Shown here: positions 19,401-28,783 of the stretch, one piece after another
Layout of the letters: the number at the start of each line of letters is the position of its first letter
How positions within the stretch are numbered: position 1 is the stretch's first letter
NCBI GenBank assembly: GCA_023426435.1
Contig: JAFAAS010000116.1
Location: 20,831 to 84,830, forward strand
Direction of reading: 5' to 3'
DNA length: 64,000 nucleotides
Source of the DNA: Verrucomicrobiota bacterium
GTDB taxonomy: Bacteria > Verrucomicrobiota > Verrucomicrobiia > Opitutales > Opitutaceae
The notes under the pieces: model-generated
Databases searched by the model: none
The model's input: only the letters and a program-made list of their open reading frames with translations
Told to the model about the DNA's origin: nothing
Made by a program: the position numbers and the translations under genes

Positions 19401-19798
19401 AGGAAGCGACCAGGAAAGAATTCGAGGCGCAGACGATTGCTGCCGACGGTATCGGCGCCGGTTTCGCCGAATAGAACGAACGGTTTGCCGTCGGTCGGGC
19501 CGGGCTTGATCCAGAACGCGATCGTTCCCTCGGGCTTGTGGAGGTTGCCGGCGGCGGAGTAGTCGACGATTTGCCCCGGGGAGAACCAGCCGGCCGCGCC
19601 ATCGATTCCGGGCGTGGATTCCGGTTGCGCGCCTTCGAAGCGCGGCAAGCCATCGCCGCCGGCTTTGGCGGTGAAGCCCTCGTCGAAGCCGAGATGGAAG
19701 AGCGGGGCCGGGGTGGCCGGTTCGGCGTGGACGGAGAGAGGAGCAAACGACGCGAGGAGAAGGAAGGAGGCGAGAGAAGAGGCGATTTTCAGAGGCAT
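16487..19798 (-). CDS. Secreted LamG-domain protein with putative glycosidase-like barrel
   Basis: I place the start at the ATG at 19798, which opens a clear signal peptide ('IASSLASFLLLASFAPLSVHA'), giving 1103 residues; a longer frame from 19864 overlaps the upstream gene. Residues about 30-245 are a LamG/concanavalin-like domain ('GTIAFWIKPGP', 'GEWHHVAITWNH', 'LDEVRIFDREL'). Residues 250-350 look like a beta-sandwich. The middle and C-terminal part (about 480-1000) has barrel-like segments ('DGISLIVTRTKLYDFGS', 'PDLKLILNFFLHPSQNH') of no family I can name. It is the last gene of the IclR-led operon, 40 bases after the symporter stop. It probably binds and perhaps cleaves a polysaccharide outside the cell. 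Confidence 0.65.
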   Translation of the reverse strand: MPLKIASSLASFLLLASFAPLSVHAEPATPAPLFHLGFDEGFTAKAGGDGLPRFEGAQPESTPGIDGAAGWFSPGQIVDYSAAGNLHKPEGTIAFWIKPGPTDGKPFVLFGETGADTVGSNRLRLEFFPGRFLRLKLNDTRDSKIDYHGVADWKAGEWHHVAITWNHQKGGLFYVDGQPAAMSWVRRWEPVAHPRFFFGSGDNGAAHASRVALDEVRIFDRELTEDEARAAFRRHRAWNVAVTVSDPFLPAGQARDLAISLRNPGDDAVQLSDLAYQLSNDNGQVLQQGSLSAPSLNARSSTQLDLPLAATPAGAYRLRLTYTEAGEKKSTETRVQAIAHASPLEPQREQRTLIAEIDALEQQPIADLGHSKRVESPAGVYREAGSRVHDRFVIPFEITDVDEPHVAVITYPDDKPRSMEVLLQNFGKAIDFQVHSGVVSGDEFPLSHKMLEHEVVFWPRAKKQGFTFMTAEHDMPAAVEKIRVYRLNQFAVSDRSGEFKGSVPPRRTGIYFEDPVLFHSFGTGTDLDGFMKSTDRLVDYLRSFGQTEFEYPLAWYAGPLYGTRVEPFEQDIPGGQGGARPHPPGYPLYLLQRLGEQDISFTAGLHIHTLPSLDPHAITDRAAIDADHDTVINVNKDGDLWYGYWHGSDTNFNPADPRVMAAVNAIVDEVVARYGQEPALDGISLIVTRTKLYDFGSLASGYNDSNLRRFQQDSGIVIPTYTPGDPERHRKSYEWLMSDAAAKEAWIDWRCQVLYRHYTQMADRISAARPDLKLILNFFLHPSQNHRLADYLNEPSSVLMREMGIDPDLYRDHPNIVLSPTTVPSDFRWMRRSDYLVDHPGVSRGVFTAPEVAAPLKEHHNVRVTIHDRYWEDAVGRESPLQGLTDIGVQEMVWRASTLNPAGFNSLEPYVFALHHLDATSIVKGGYVLGTLGMEKELLPFSRALGALPAAKFDDVPGASDPVRIRQQIVDGRHYFYVLNTLPEPVKTVITLAETGAPLDPVAKRSEPISAAKTLTLFLAPYELRTFVSESKTQRVARAEFELSAEWLAQLERRYNALLAAAEAAGDNAKTWEPYLKLARQSWADRHYSRLHFLLQDAWAKNR

Positions 19799-19838
19799 GA
19801 TCGAAAGAAGTCGTGACGGTGAGAGAGCGAAGGGTGCG

Positions 19839-21290
19839 TCAGGCGCTGGCGGCGTGGCGCTCATCGAGCGCGCGGCGGGTGGCGCGGGCGACGTCCTCGG
19901 TAATTGGATACAAGCGAACGCAGATCATCGCGACGACGATCGCGACCGCGGGAACCAGCGCGAAGAGCACGCGCATCCAGTAGATGGTTTCGGGCGACTG
20001 GGCGCCGCCCAGTTTCTCGTCGAAGCCGACCCAGAGGAGGACGAAGCCGGAGAACATGAAGGCGAGGCTGATGCCGGTTTTGTTGATCCAGGAAAAAACG
20101 GCGCCGACGGAGGCCTCGTTGCGGACGCCCTGCAGCAACTCCGCGTGATCGGTGACGTCGGCCATCATCGAAGCGAGCAGGACCCAGAAGCCGCTCATGC
20201 CGATTCCCATCAGGATCATCGGAATGAACATCAGCGAAGGCATTGCGGGGGTGTAGCAGAAGAGCTTGGCGACGGTGCCCGCGAGCGCGATGCCGAGGCA
20301 GGTGAGAAACGCGTGGCGTTTGCCGAAGCGGGTGGCGCCCCAGGCAATCACGGGCGTCGCGATCATGCTCGCGACCTGGTAGGCGGTGGTGACAGCGCCG
20401 TGGAGAATCGAAGCGGTCTTCAGATCGCCGCCGTGAACGTGGTAGATGTTGAGATACAGTCCGAGACTATAGACCGTGAAAATGCCGAGCAGCGTGGCGA
20501 GGCCGGCGATCGAGAGCAGGCGGAGCGGGCGGTTTTTGAGGAGGCCCCAGACGTTGCGGAGCAGCGGGATCTGCTTCTGCGTTTTGACGTGAATGTATTC
20601 CTTCTCCTTGGCGAAGAGCGCCGGGAGGATGCCAAACGTCATGATAATTAGCATCACGGCGAGCGCGGTGTAACGCGCGCCTTCGATGGAGTCCTCGAAG
20701 CCGCTGTATTGCGTGAGTGCGAAGAGCCACGATGCGAGGATTCCGCCGACCGGCATGAGAAACGCGACGACGGCGGAGATGCGCGTGCGCTCGTGATAGT
20801 CGCGCGTGAGCTCGAGTTGAAATCCCTTCAGCGGCACCGAGAACAAGGTGAACGCCGGAAAAAAGAGCAGCATCGCGATCGCGAAATAGACGCTGTAGGC
20901 GAGCGGGGTCCATCCACGCGGGCAGAAGAACGTCGCGAGGATGATCGGGCCGGTGAGAAACGCGCCGGCGATGATCAACGGCCGACGGCGGCCCCAGCGG
21001 GAACGGAAGTTGTCGGAGAAGCCGCCGATCATCGGATCGGTGACGGCGTCGAGCAGGCGGCCGACGGCGAGCACCGCGCCGATGACGGCGGGGTTCACGC
21101 CGAGCCCGATGTTATAGACCGGATTGGCGAGTTGATGGATCGAGTTGCCGGTGAGGTTGTCGACCATGCTGCCGACGCCGAAGGCGAGCTTCGTTTTCAA
21201 CGGCACCTTCTCGCCGGGAGCGATGGTGGGCGAAGGCGTGGGTCCCGGGGCGGCGGCGGGTGGGGGCTGGTCGGCGGAAGGGGCGGACAT
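19839..21290 (-). CDS. GPH-family (MelB-like) sugar:cation symporter
   Basis: A 483-residue inner-membrane transporter with about 12 membrane segments. It has the GPH signature region 'GRLLDAVTDPMIGGFSDNFRSRWGRRRP' (residues about 76-103), where the Asp residues take part in cation and sugar binding in MelB. The N-terminal 28 residues are Pro/Ala-rich and probably cytoplasmic. The family imports glycosides, pentosides or hexuronides with sodium or protons. It lies 23 bases after the GH106-like gene, on the same strand. It is the second such symporter in the operon (the other at 25779-27230), suggesting uptake of two different products. Confidence 0.88.
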   Translation of the reverse strand: MSAPSADQPPPAAAPGPTPSPTIAPGEKVPLKTKLAFGVGSMVDNLTGNSIHQLANPVYNIGLGVNPAVIGAVLAVGRLLDAVTDPMIGGFSDNFRSRWGRRRPLIIAGAFLTGPIILATFFCPRGWTPLAYSVYFAIAMLLFFPAFTLFSVPLKGFQLELTRDYHERTRISAVVAFLMPVGGILASWLFALTQYSGFEDSIEGARYTALAVMLIIMTFGILPALFAKEKEYIHVKTQKQIPLLRNVWGLLKNRPLRLLSIAGLATLLGIFTVYSLGLYLNIYHVHGGDLKTASILHGAVTTAYQVASMIATPVIAWGATRFGKRHAFLTCLGIALAGTVAKLFCYTPAMPSLMFIPMILMGIGMSGFWVLLASMMADVTDHAELLQGVRNEASVGAVFSWINKTGISLAFMFSGFVLLWVGFDEKLGGAQSPETIYWMRVLFALVPAVAIVVAMICVRLYPITEDVARATRRALDERHAASA

Positions 21291-21313
21291 TGGGCGTGTT
21301 AAGAATATGGATA

Positions 21314-24300
21314 CTAAACGTTGAGCGGGGGGACGACGGTCTGGAGACGCGGAGCGACGAGCAGGCCCATCGGTTTCAATTGGTATTCATAGGCCCAATG
21401 ATCGCCGTCGGTGCGCCAGGCGTCGGGGCCGAGCCAGCGCGGCTTGGGATCGGTGTTGTGCAGCGGGCCGAATGCGTTGTGCCGGTTGCCGAACGCGGTG
21501 ACATCCAGCCGATGACGACCGGCGCTGAGGCGCGGGAATTCGAAGCGGAACGGCGCGAACGCGACGGGTTGGGGGCGGCCGCGATCCAGCGCGACTGAGA
21601 GCAACGGGGCTTTGAAGCCGCGGAAACTTACCGCCTGCGCGGCGCGATCTTTCGCGGGGAGCGTGAGGTGATAGGTGACGTTGCCGGCGTAGAACGGCAG
21701 GCCTTGCGTCGTCCAGTCGCCAAACGCGAGGCGTCGGACCGGCGCGGTGAGCGTCGCGTGGCGGCCGGCGAGCTTCACGCCGAAATCGCCGAGCAGGTAA
21801 CACCATTCGAGCTCTGTCTTGCGCGTGAATGGGCGGCTCAGCACGAGTTCGTGTTCGCCAGCGCGGAGGGCGGGCAGACGCACGCGCTTGATGGCTTCGT
21901 CAACCCACCAGCCGCGCGAAGTGGCGGCGATTGTTTTTCCGTCGAGCCGGATCTCCCAGGCGGCCGGCTCTTCGAGGGCGAGTTCCGCGGCGGCGATGGC
22001 GATCTCGCTGCGAAAGCGGAAACGCAACTCGACCCGGCCGAGCGGCTCGGCCGGCTCGCGATCGGTCCACGGTTGCGCGACGTGTCCTTCGCGAGGCGGC
22101 AACTGGCAACGGGCGCGGACGAGATTGTGCAGGCGCAACATCTCTTCACGCGGTTGCCACGCGCCGTCGTTCCAGCGCCACTCCGCTTGGTCGAGCAGGA
22201 GCACGTTGGGCTCGGAGAGCGTCACGGGGGCGGGATCGGCGAGCTCGCCGACGTCCTGCCAGCGCCGCGGCGCGATGGCTTTGGCGCGCGGTTTGCCGGG
22301 GCGCAACGTGAGCAGCAGGTGGCCGTGCGCGGCGAATTCGACGGGGAGCTCCGTCGTGTCGCCGACGTGAATCGCGTGAGTTTCGCGCACCTGGCCGGAG
22401 GCGGTGTCGCGAACGTGCGGCCGCCAGCGGCCGGCGATTTTGAGGGTGAGCCCGGTGACTTCGGCGGAGCGGTTGCGGTTGCAGATAAACAGATGGCGCT
22501 CGGCGCCGTCACCACGAAGTTGATACAGCAGATCGCGGGAGCGGCGGCCGGCGGCGTCGACGCACTCGATGAGTCGCACGGATTCGAGGCACGCGACGAC
22601 GGCGCGTTCGTCCCATGGGCAGACGATGGCGCGGCCGGCAAGACGTTGGGCGCGATCGGACGGTTGGGCGTCGACGAGCGAGGGAATCTCGCCGGCGAAC
22701 ACGAGCGTGCCGCCGCGGGCGGAGAAGGCTTCGAGCCGATCGAGCGTCGTGCTGCGGATGGTGCGCAGCGCGGGAACGACCACGACATCGTAGCGCATGT
22801 GGCCGACGGTGAAGCCGGCCGAGTTCGCTTTGCCGCGCGACTGCGTGGGCAGCAGGCCCTCGCTGACGTAGTTGAAATCGAGGAGATTTCCGAGGAGCCA
22901 CTGCGGCAGCTCGGCGAATTGTTTCTCGCGTTGCGCGCGCTCGGCTTCGGTTTGGGCGAGCGGACCGTAGCAGAGCCAGAAGGATTCGATCGGATGGATG
23001 ACCGCGATGCGCACGAGCGGCTGGCCGCGGCTGAGGACGACGTTGACCCGTGAGAAATGGTTTTCGATCAGCGGATATTCCTTCCACCACGGCGACTGGT
23101 AATGAATCGACGCGGGGTAATCGCGCTTCGCTTCGCCGGCCATCGAAAGCCAGGCGAGATGAGGAACGCGGACGGTGATGCCGAGGGCGGCCTGCCAGTC
23201 GCCCTGCGCCTTGTGTCCGGTGAAATCGAAGCTCCAGCCGGTGACGCCGTAGAGCTCGCTCATCACGCCCGGGCGGTTGTATTGGTGCGCGATGCTCTGC
23301 GCCTGTTTCGCGGTGGTGAACTCTTCCTCGTCGCAAAGGAGATCGATGCCCGGGATGTGAAAGTGCGCGAGCGAACGCATCGCTTCGCCGGTCGCGCGTG
23401 TTTGCGAGCCGAGGGTGGGCTCTTCCATCATGTGGCCGGTGAGCATCAGACCGTGACGCGCGCACCATTCGCCGAGCGTGCGGGCATAGGCGTCGGCGAA
23501 GCGCTCGGTGACATGATCGTGATATTGCAGCCGCGCGAGCGAAGGGCGGGCGTCGGGCAGCTCCCAAAAAATCTCCGGTAGCGCGTCGAGCAGGTCGGCG
23601 CCGTAGCGCGCTTGATACGTGGCGAAGAAGTCGGTCGTCGCAGGGATGACGCGATCGGCGCCGTGCGCCGCGTGGTCGAAGCACTGTTTGAAGAGATGCT
23701 GCGGTTCGTCGGTGAAGATCGCGGGAATGGATTTTCCAAACTCGCGGCCGACGGCGGCGTGGTAGCGCTCGTGCGTCACCGCGGTGAAACGTTCGAGCGC
23801 GGCGCGGCTCAGCGTGTCGACGTAGCCCTGGTGGTTATACCACGGGACGCCGTCGGCGGTTTCGAGATAGGCGAACCACTCTTCGGCGCCGGCGGGGGCG
23901 CTTTCGGTGTCGTGTAAACGCTGATACGAGATGGCGCCCTGCGGGTCGCGCTTGACGGCGTAGCGGGCGAGGAGAACGCCGGTTTCGGAGCGGCCGGCGA
24001 GGGCGCAGCTCCAGTTGGGCGTGGGACGAATGGTGCCGTTGTAAGGCGTGCGGGTGAAGAGGAGATACTTGAGCCGGTGTTCTGGATTTTCGGTGACGAG
24101 ACCGCCGCCGAAGCCGGACGGCCAGCGATCCTCGTCGTAGAGCCAGGTGAGCATCTTGCGGCGCTTTGCCTCGTCGGTGCAGGCGCGGACGAGCGCGAGA
24201 AATTCGTCGCTGAGATACGGCGTTTGCAGGCCGGTCCGCGCGTGGACGTGAAAACCGCCGAAGCCCATGCGCTGGAATTGCGCGATCTGGCGGAAAAGTT

Positions 24301-24436
24301 GCGCGCGATCGAGCCGGCTGTTCCAGGCCCAGAAAGGCGTGGCGCGATAAACGGCGGTGGGCTGGCGAAAGAGCGATTCGCTGAGGCGGCGTTGGCGATT
24401 GGCGGGATAGAGCGCGGTGGACGCGGGCTGGGTCAT
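21314..24436 (-). CDS. GH106-like glycoside hydrolase (putative alpha-L-rhamnosidase)
   Basis: This 1040-residue protein starts at the ATG at 24436, 23 bases after the oxidoreductase stop; the longer open frame upstream is ignored because it covers that gene. The N-terminal half is a large TIM-barrel-like region: 'RATPFWAWNSRLDRAQLFRQ' (31-50), 'FGGFHVHARTGLQTPYL', 'WLYDEDRWPSGFGGG', 'AIFTDEPQH' and 'GIDLLCDEEEF'. This pattern is that of GH106-type enzymes. A class-I-amidotransferase-like beta-galactosidase trimerisation segment ('VVVPALRTIRSTTLDRLEAF') and C-terminal beta-sandwiches follow. There is no signal peptide, so it may act on imported glycosides in the cytoplasm. Substrate is inferred only from family. 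Confidence 0.72.
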   Translation of the reverse strand: MTQPASTALYPANRQRRLSESLFRQPTAVYRATPFWAWNSRLDRAQLFRQIAQFQRMGFGGFHVHARTGLQTPYLSDEFLALVRACTDEAKRRKMLTWLYDEDRWPSGFGGGLVTENPEHRLKYLLFTRTPYNGTIRPTPNWSCALAGRSETGVLLARYAVKRDPQGAISYQRLHDTESAPAGAEEWFAYLETADGVPWYNHQGYVDTLSRAALERFTAVTHERYHAAVGREFGKSIPAIFTDEPQHLFKQCFDHAAHGADRVIPATTDFFATYQARYGADLLDALPEIFWELPDARPSLARLQYHDHVTERFADAYARTLGEWCARHGLMLTGHMMEEPTLGSQTRATGEAMRSLAHFHIPGIDLLCDEEEFTTAKQAQSIAHQYNRPGVMSELYGVTGWSFDFTGHKAQGDWQAALGITVRVPHLAWLSMAGEAKRDYPASIHYQSPWWKEYPLIENHFSRVNVVLSRGQPLVRIAVIHPIESFWLCYGPLAQTEAERAQREKQFAELPQWLLGNLLDFNYVSEGLLPTQSRGKANSAGFTVGHMRYDVVVVPALRTIRSTTLDRLEAFSARGGTLVFAGEIPSLVDAQPSDRAQRLAGRAIVCPWDERAVVACLESVRLIECVDAAGRRSRDLLYQLRGDGAERHLFICNRNRSAEVTGLTLKIAGRWRPHVRDTASGQVRETHAIHVGDTTELPVEFAAHGHLLLTLRPGKPRAKAIAPRRWQDVGELADPAPVTLSEPNVLLLDQAEWRWNDGAWQPREEMLRLHNLVRARCQLPPREGHVAQPWTDREPAEPLGRVELRFRFRSEIAIAAAELALEEPAAWEIRLDGKTIAATSRGWWVDEAIKRVRLPALRAGEHELVLSRPFTRKTELEWCYLLGDFGVKLAGRHATLTAPVRRLAFGDWTTQGLPFYAGNVTYHLTLPAKDRAAQAVSFRGFKAPLLSVALDRGRPQPVAFAPFRFEFPRLSAGRHRLDVTAFGNRHNAFGPLHNTDPKPRWLGPDAWRTDGDHWAYEYQLKPMGLLVAPRLQTVVPPLNV

Positions 24437-24459
24437 CGAAAAAATGAGATGCGGGCCGT

Positions 24460-25752
24460 TTAGACGGCGGATGAGGAATCGGCGGAGAGAGTTGGCACGA
24501 TGGCGCCGTGCGCGCGGAGAAGGGTGTGGATCTCGCCGAGCGGGACCTCGCGCAATTCGATGCCGCGGCGAGCGGCGAGCGCGGCGGCGGCACCGGCGGC
24601 CTGGCCGGTGGCCATGCACGTGGCTTGAACGCGGAAGGCGGAGTTCGCCTGTTGGTCGCCGCAGACGGAGCGGCCGGCGACGATCAGGTTGCGGCTGTCG
24701 CGTGGCAGCAGCGCGCGATAAGGCATGGTGGGCACGATGCCCTCCTGGAGCGGGCGCGTGTCGATGCCGTGGCCGTCGAGTTGATGAACATCGATCGGGT
24801 AGAAGCTGTAACACACGGCGTCTTCCCACACGCGGCCGGACAGATAGTCGGGCGTGGTGACGCAAGCCTCGCCGAGAATCGTGCACGTTTCGCGGATGCC
24901 GCATTCCGTGGCGAGAAAGTCGTAGTGAAAATTTTCGAGACCTGGTTGCTCGCGGAAGAAACGGTGCAATCGGAGAATGAGCGCGCGCGCCTGCACTTCC
25001 GCGGCGGTGCGGCCCTCGCTGGTGCGGCCGTCGATGCCGAGCACGTGCACGGAGTTTTCGCCGCGCCATTGGAGGAATTGCGTCACGGGATTGCCGGCGC
25101 CGATCAGATCGGAGCGTTGGAGGCGGCCCTCGGCGACGGCGGCGAGGAAAGCGGCTTCGAGACGCGGCAGATCGAGCGTGGCGAGATCGTAGCCGGCGGC
25201 GCGCACGACGAGCGTGCCCGGCTGGAGGGCGGCGTTGCGCGCGACGGGCAGACCGGCGAGCGAGACGGCGTTGGCGTCGCCGGAGCAATCGACGAGAACG
25301 CGCGCTCGGACTTCGCGCAGGCCTTCCTTGCCGCACAACGTGAGCTTCCAGCCGTCGTTATCCGCGGCGACGGCGGCGAGCATGGTGTGCAGCGAGAGCG
25401 AGACGCCGGCATCGCTCACCAGTTCGTCGGCGAGCGCGGCGTAAATGGCGCGGTTGACGCGGATCTGCAGACGGAAGTGCGGCAACTCACGCCAGGCGGA
25501 GAAGTCGGGGAGCTGCGCACCGCTCTCGGCGACGGAACGGCTTACGAGTTCCCAGCCGATGCCGGCGATGACTTGTCGACCCCAGGCGTGAAACAGTCCG
25601 GGGAAGTTGACGGCGTTGAGAATGGTGGTGCCGCCAAGCACGCCGCTTTTTTCGACGAGGAGGGTGGATGCGCCCGCGCGTCCGGCTTGGATGGCGGCAA
25701 TCAGACCGGCGGGACCGCCGCCGATCACGACCACATCATAATTTGAATTCAT
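24460..25752 (-). CDS. FAD-dependent oxidoreductase (PF12831-like)
   Basis: A 430-residue cytoplasmic flavoprotein starting at the ATG at 25752. It has the dinucleotide-binding motif 'VVVIGGGPAGLIAA' (7-20) and 'ARVLVDCSGDANAVSLAG' (about 155-172), with a C-terminal FAD motif 'LPRDSRNLIVAGRSVCGD'. Families of this kind often sit in sugar operons of Verrucomicrobiota and Planctomycetota, where they are thought to oxidise sugar hydroxyls or related metabolites, but the reaction is rarely known. It lies between two transporter/hydrolase genes with gaps of 23 and 26 bases, so it belongs to the operon. Role in oxidising an imported sugar is inferred. Confidence 0.8.
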   Translation of the reverse strand: MNSNYDVVVIGGGPAGLIAAIQAGRAGASTLLVEKSGVLGGTTILNAVNFPGLFHAWGRQVIAGIGWELVSRSVAESGAQLPDFSAWRELPHFRLQIRVNRAIYAALADELVSDAGVSLSLHTMLAAVAADNDGWKLTLCGKEGLREVRARVLVDCSGDANAVSLAGLPVARNAALQPGTLVVRAAGYDLATLDLPRLEAAFLAAVAEGRLQRSDLIGAGNPVTQFLQWRGENSVHVLGIDGRTSEGRTAAEVQARALILRLHRFFREQPGLENFHYDFLATECGIRETCTILGEACVTTPDYLSGRVWEDAVCYSFYPIDVHQLDGHGIDTRPLQEGIVPTMPYRALLPRDSRNLIVAGRSVCGDQQANSAFRVQATCMATGQAAGAAAALAARRGIELREVPLGEIHTLLRAHGAIVPTLSADSSSAV

Positions 25753-25778
25753 GAAAAATAGGGGACGGAATGAACCGG

Positions 25779-27230
25779 TTAGATAACGCCGCGACGTGCT
25801 TCGAGCGTGGCGCGGATTTCTTTCATGCGCGCGCGGTCGAGCGGGTATTTCAGCGCGATCGCGATGGCGATGCCCCAGATGACGAGCGGCAGCGCGAGAT
25901 AGAGGTTGAACATGCGGCTGATGACCTCGGGCGGCTGAGCGCCGAGCTTCGCGTCGAAACCGGAGATATAGAGCACGAACCCGCCGACGCCCATGGCGCA
26001 GGTGAGCGAGAGTTTGATGAACCAGGAGTAGAACGCGTTGATCGAGCCCTCGCGCCGCCGGCCGGTCTGGAGCTCGTCGTAGTCGGCGGCGTCGGCCTTC
26101 ATCGACGGGAGAAACAGCCACATCGCGGAGTAGGCGCCGACCTCGAGGATGCCGGGGATGAGTTGCAGGTAGGGCATGTCCGGCCGCATGAGGAAGTAGT
26201 TCGATTCCACGCCGATGGTCGCGACGATCAGCGTGCCGATGACCATGGCCTTCTTGTCGAAACGTTCGGCGAGCCAGGCGCCGAGCGGGATGATGGCGAC
26301 GCCGGTGATGACGGTGGCGGTCATGCGCCAGCCGGCGACGACCGAGGCGGCGGAGAGATCGCCGCCGAACACGTAGTAGATATTCAGATACTGATTGAGC
26401 GTGAAAATCGACATGTAGCCGAACGCGAGAAAGAAGGAGATGCCGATGAGAGACCAAAGCGGCTTGCAGCGGGCGGAGTCCTTGACGCTGGAGAAGAAGG
26501 ACTGCTTCGGCTGCTTGCTGGCCTCGGCGTTGTAATAGCGCTCCTTGACGAAGAGCGCGGGGAGCAGTCCGAAGATCAGGATGGCGCCGGCGATGAACCA
26601 GCAGGCGGTCTTCATGCCGGCGACGATGTCGCCCTTGCCCGTGGCAGGATCGATGAACATCGAACCGGTGACGATCGCGAGCACCCAGCCGCCGCCGAGC
26701 GCGGAGATTTTGCTGAAGAGGGCCATCCAGCTCGCGAGCCGGGTGCGTTCGTCGTAGTTCGGCGTGAGCTCGAGTTGCAGGCCGTAATACGGCATCGCCC
26801 AGAACGTGAAACAGGTGAAGTAGATGATGCCGACCACGGCGAGATAGACGACCTTCGACGTCTCCCCGATGTCGGTGGGCATGTGCCAGAAAAGTGGATA
26901 CGTCAGGGCTGCGGCGATCGCGCCGACGACCATGAACGGCCGGCGCCGGCCCCAGCGGGTGCGGGCGTTGTCGGAAATGTTGCCGACGAGTGGATCGGAG
27001 ATGGCGTCCCAGGCACGGAGGATGACGAGCACGACGCCGAGCAGCGCGGGGCTGATGCCGAGGCCGATGTTGAAGAACGGCATCCAGAGCACCTGCACCA
27101 TCAGGCCGGTGGCGGTGTATTCCGTGTTCATGCCCATGCTGAACATGATTTTTTGCAGCAGCGGGATGCGGTCGGCGTCGGGCACGCGCGGGGTTGAGCC
27201 GCGGCGGAAAAATCGGGTCAGAAGCGACAT
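25779..27230 (-). CDS. GPH-family sugar:cation symporter, second copy
   Basis: A 483-residue, 12-segment transporter. I use the ATG at 27230 ('MSLLTRFF'), 26 bases after the isomerase stop, because upstream residues are Arg-rich and overlap that gene. The GPH motif appears as 'LRAWDAISDPLVGNISDNARTRWGRRRPF' (around residues 65-93). A Phe-rich loop at about 120-140 and a cytoplasmic loop (about 220-250, 'KERYYNAEASKQPKQSFF') follow family layout. It is clearly homologous to the 19839-21290 protein but not a recent duplicate. Confidence 0.88.
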   Translation of the reverse strand: MSLLTRFFRRGSTPRVPDADRIPLLQKIMFSMGMNTEYTATGLMVQVLWMPFFNIGLGISPALLGVVLVILRAWDAISDPLVGNISDNARTRWGRRRPFMVVGAIAAALTYPLFWHMPTDIGETSKVVYLAVVGIIYFTCFTFWAMPYYGLQLELTPNYDERTRLASWMALFSKISALGGGWVLAIVTGSMFIDPATGKGDIVAGMKTACWFIAGAILIFGLLPALFVKERYYNAEASKQPKQSFFSSVKDSARCKPLWSLIGISFFLAFGYMSIFTLNQYLNIYYVFGGDLSAASVVAGWRMTATVITGVAIIPLGAWLAERFDKKAMVIGTLIVATIGVESNYFLMRPDMPYLQLIPGILEVGAYSAMWLFLPSMKADAADYDELQTGRRREGSINAFYSWFIKLSLTCAMGVGGFVLYISGFDAKLGAQPPEVISRMFNLYLALPLVIWGIAIAIALKYPLDRARMKEIRATLEARRGVI

Positions 27231-27256
27231 GGCGGGAAGCGGAGAACGGCGGGGGC

Positions 27257-28765
27257 TCAGTCGAGCGGGTTGAAGGGCGTGACGACGGCGTGATCGAGCC
27301 CGAGCCATTCGGCGATCTGGACGAGCTCGAAAGCGTGGTGTCCGATGCCGAGGGCGAAGTGGTGCGTGGGCCCTTCGGCGACCCAGCGCTTGAGGAATGT
27401 GCGCACGTTGGGCGCGAAGACGCCGTGGGTGTTGGTGTTGCCTGTCGGGGGAATGGGGCCGCGCGCGGATTCGCCCTCGGCGATGATGAACTTGAAGGAG
27501 CCGTCGGCTTTCTGGCCGATGCTGAGCATCGTGATCGGGCCCTCCTTGATCTGAAACTCCACACTGGCGCCGGAACCCGGTTTGCCGTGGAACTGCTTGA
27601 GACTGCGAATGAGCGGTTTGGCGGCGGCGATGTTGAGATGATGCGGGCCGTCGTGGCCGACGAGCACGCTGTCGCGCTCGAAATCAATCGGATGAAACTC
27701 CGCGAAGCTGCCGCCGATATCGAGGCGGTCCATGATCATCATGGCGACGCAAGTCTTGAGATCGAACTCGCCGCACATCGGGAAACCGGCGCCGGTGAGG
27801 ACGGAGTTGCCCACGATGAGATTGGTGACGAGCGTGCGCAGTTCGGAGCCGGGTTCGCCCTCGTAGTAATAGGCGAGACCGTCGAGCCGTTTTTCGGCGA
27901 TCAGGGCCTCGAGGGCGACGGCGGCGCGGGCCGCGGTGGCGAGATCCTGCGCGGTGAGTTTCTCCGTCAGCGGATCGGAGCGGGGATCGGGTGCGTCGAA
28001 GAACTCGAGAATCCGCCGCTCCCAGGCGGCGACGGCCGAGGGATCGGGCGCGCGGTAATGGCGGAAAAGATCGCCAGGCTCGATGAGCACGACATGCGCG
28101 CCGAAGGCCGCGGTGATCGCGGTGGGATCGGTGTGCATGTCGAGCATCGACTCGAGCACGTGGCCCATGAGACCGATGCGCGATGTGCGCAGCGAACGAA
28201 GCGCCTTGGCGATGCCGCACCAGCGCTTGAACTCGACGGCAATCGACGGATCGCCGTGTTCGTGTCCGAGAATCACGGGCGGGGGACGACGGCCGAAACG
28301 CACGGCGACACCGGTGAACTCGGGCACCGAGCAGAAGTCGTCGTTGCAGAGCTGCATGAAGGTGGTGCCGTTCGGATAATCCATCGCCTTCAGCGGCTGG
28401 ATGGCGACGAGGACGATGGGCACGCGGATCTCGCGGCAGAGGATGCCGAAGGTGGACGATGTGCCGTAGGTGACCATATCCACAAAAAGGATATCGATGT
28501 CGGCGGCCTTGATCTTGGGCACCGCGTCGTAAGCGCTTTGCGCGGTGTCGAGCAGACCGAAGTCGCTGACGGCGACACCCTCGGCCTCGATCAGCGTGGC
28601 AACGTGCGCTTGTTTGCGGCGCATTTCGGCAAGCAGGCCGTCGAACTGCGGCCAATACACATGATGGCCGATGCCGAGGAGGCCGGCGCGGGCGAAGAGC
28701 GGCCGGCGGCGCGCGATTTTCGGAGCGGCGGAGGTGGAAGCGGGAGAGGCGACGACGAGAGACAT
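27257..28765 (-). CDS. L-arabinose/L-fucose isomerase-family protein
   Basis: A 502-residue cytoplasmic protein of the arabinose/fucose isomerase fold, which converts an aldose to a ketose with a manganese-type metal. The N-terminus holds 'LLGIGHHVYWPQFDGL' (29-44), similar to AraA. Candidate metal ligands in AraA order are Glu302/304 ('YYYEGEPGSE'), Glu333 ('MCGEFD'), His371 ('LVGHDGPHHL') and His468/469 ('GPTHHFALGIGHH'). The set appears complete, so an active isomerase is likely, but the sequence is far enough from true AraA that the sugar cannot be named. It sits 18 bases after the unknown 802-residue protein and 26 bases before the symporter gene. Confidence 0.78.
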   Translation of the reverse strand: MSLVVASPASTSAAPKIARRRPLFARAGLLGIGHHVYWPQFDGLLAEMRRKQAHVATLIEAEGVAVSDFGLLDTAQSAYDAVPKIKAADIDILFVDMVTYGTSSTFGILCREIRVPIVLVAIQPLKAMDYPNGTTFMQLCNDDFCSVPEFTGVAVRFGRRPPPVILGHEHGDPSIAVEFKRWCGIAKALRSLRTSRIGLMGHVLESMLDMHTDPTAITAAFGAHVVLIEPGDLFRHYRAPDPSAVAAWERRILEFFDAPDPRSDPLTEKLTAQDLATAARAAVALEALIAEKRLDGLAYYYEGEPGSELRTLVTNLIVGNSVLTGAGFPMCGEFDLKTCVAMMIMDRLDIGGSFAEFHPIDFERDSVLVGHDGPHHLNIAAAKPLIRSLKQFHGKPGSGASVEFQIKEGPITMLSIGQKADGSFKFIIAEGESARGPIPPTGNTNTHGVFAPNVRTFLKRWVAEGPTHHFALGIGHHAFELVQIAEWLGLDHAVVTPFNPLD

Positions 28766-28783
28766 GTTGAGATGAAATGCGCG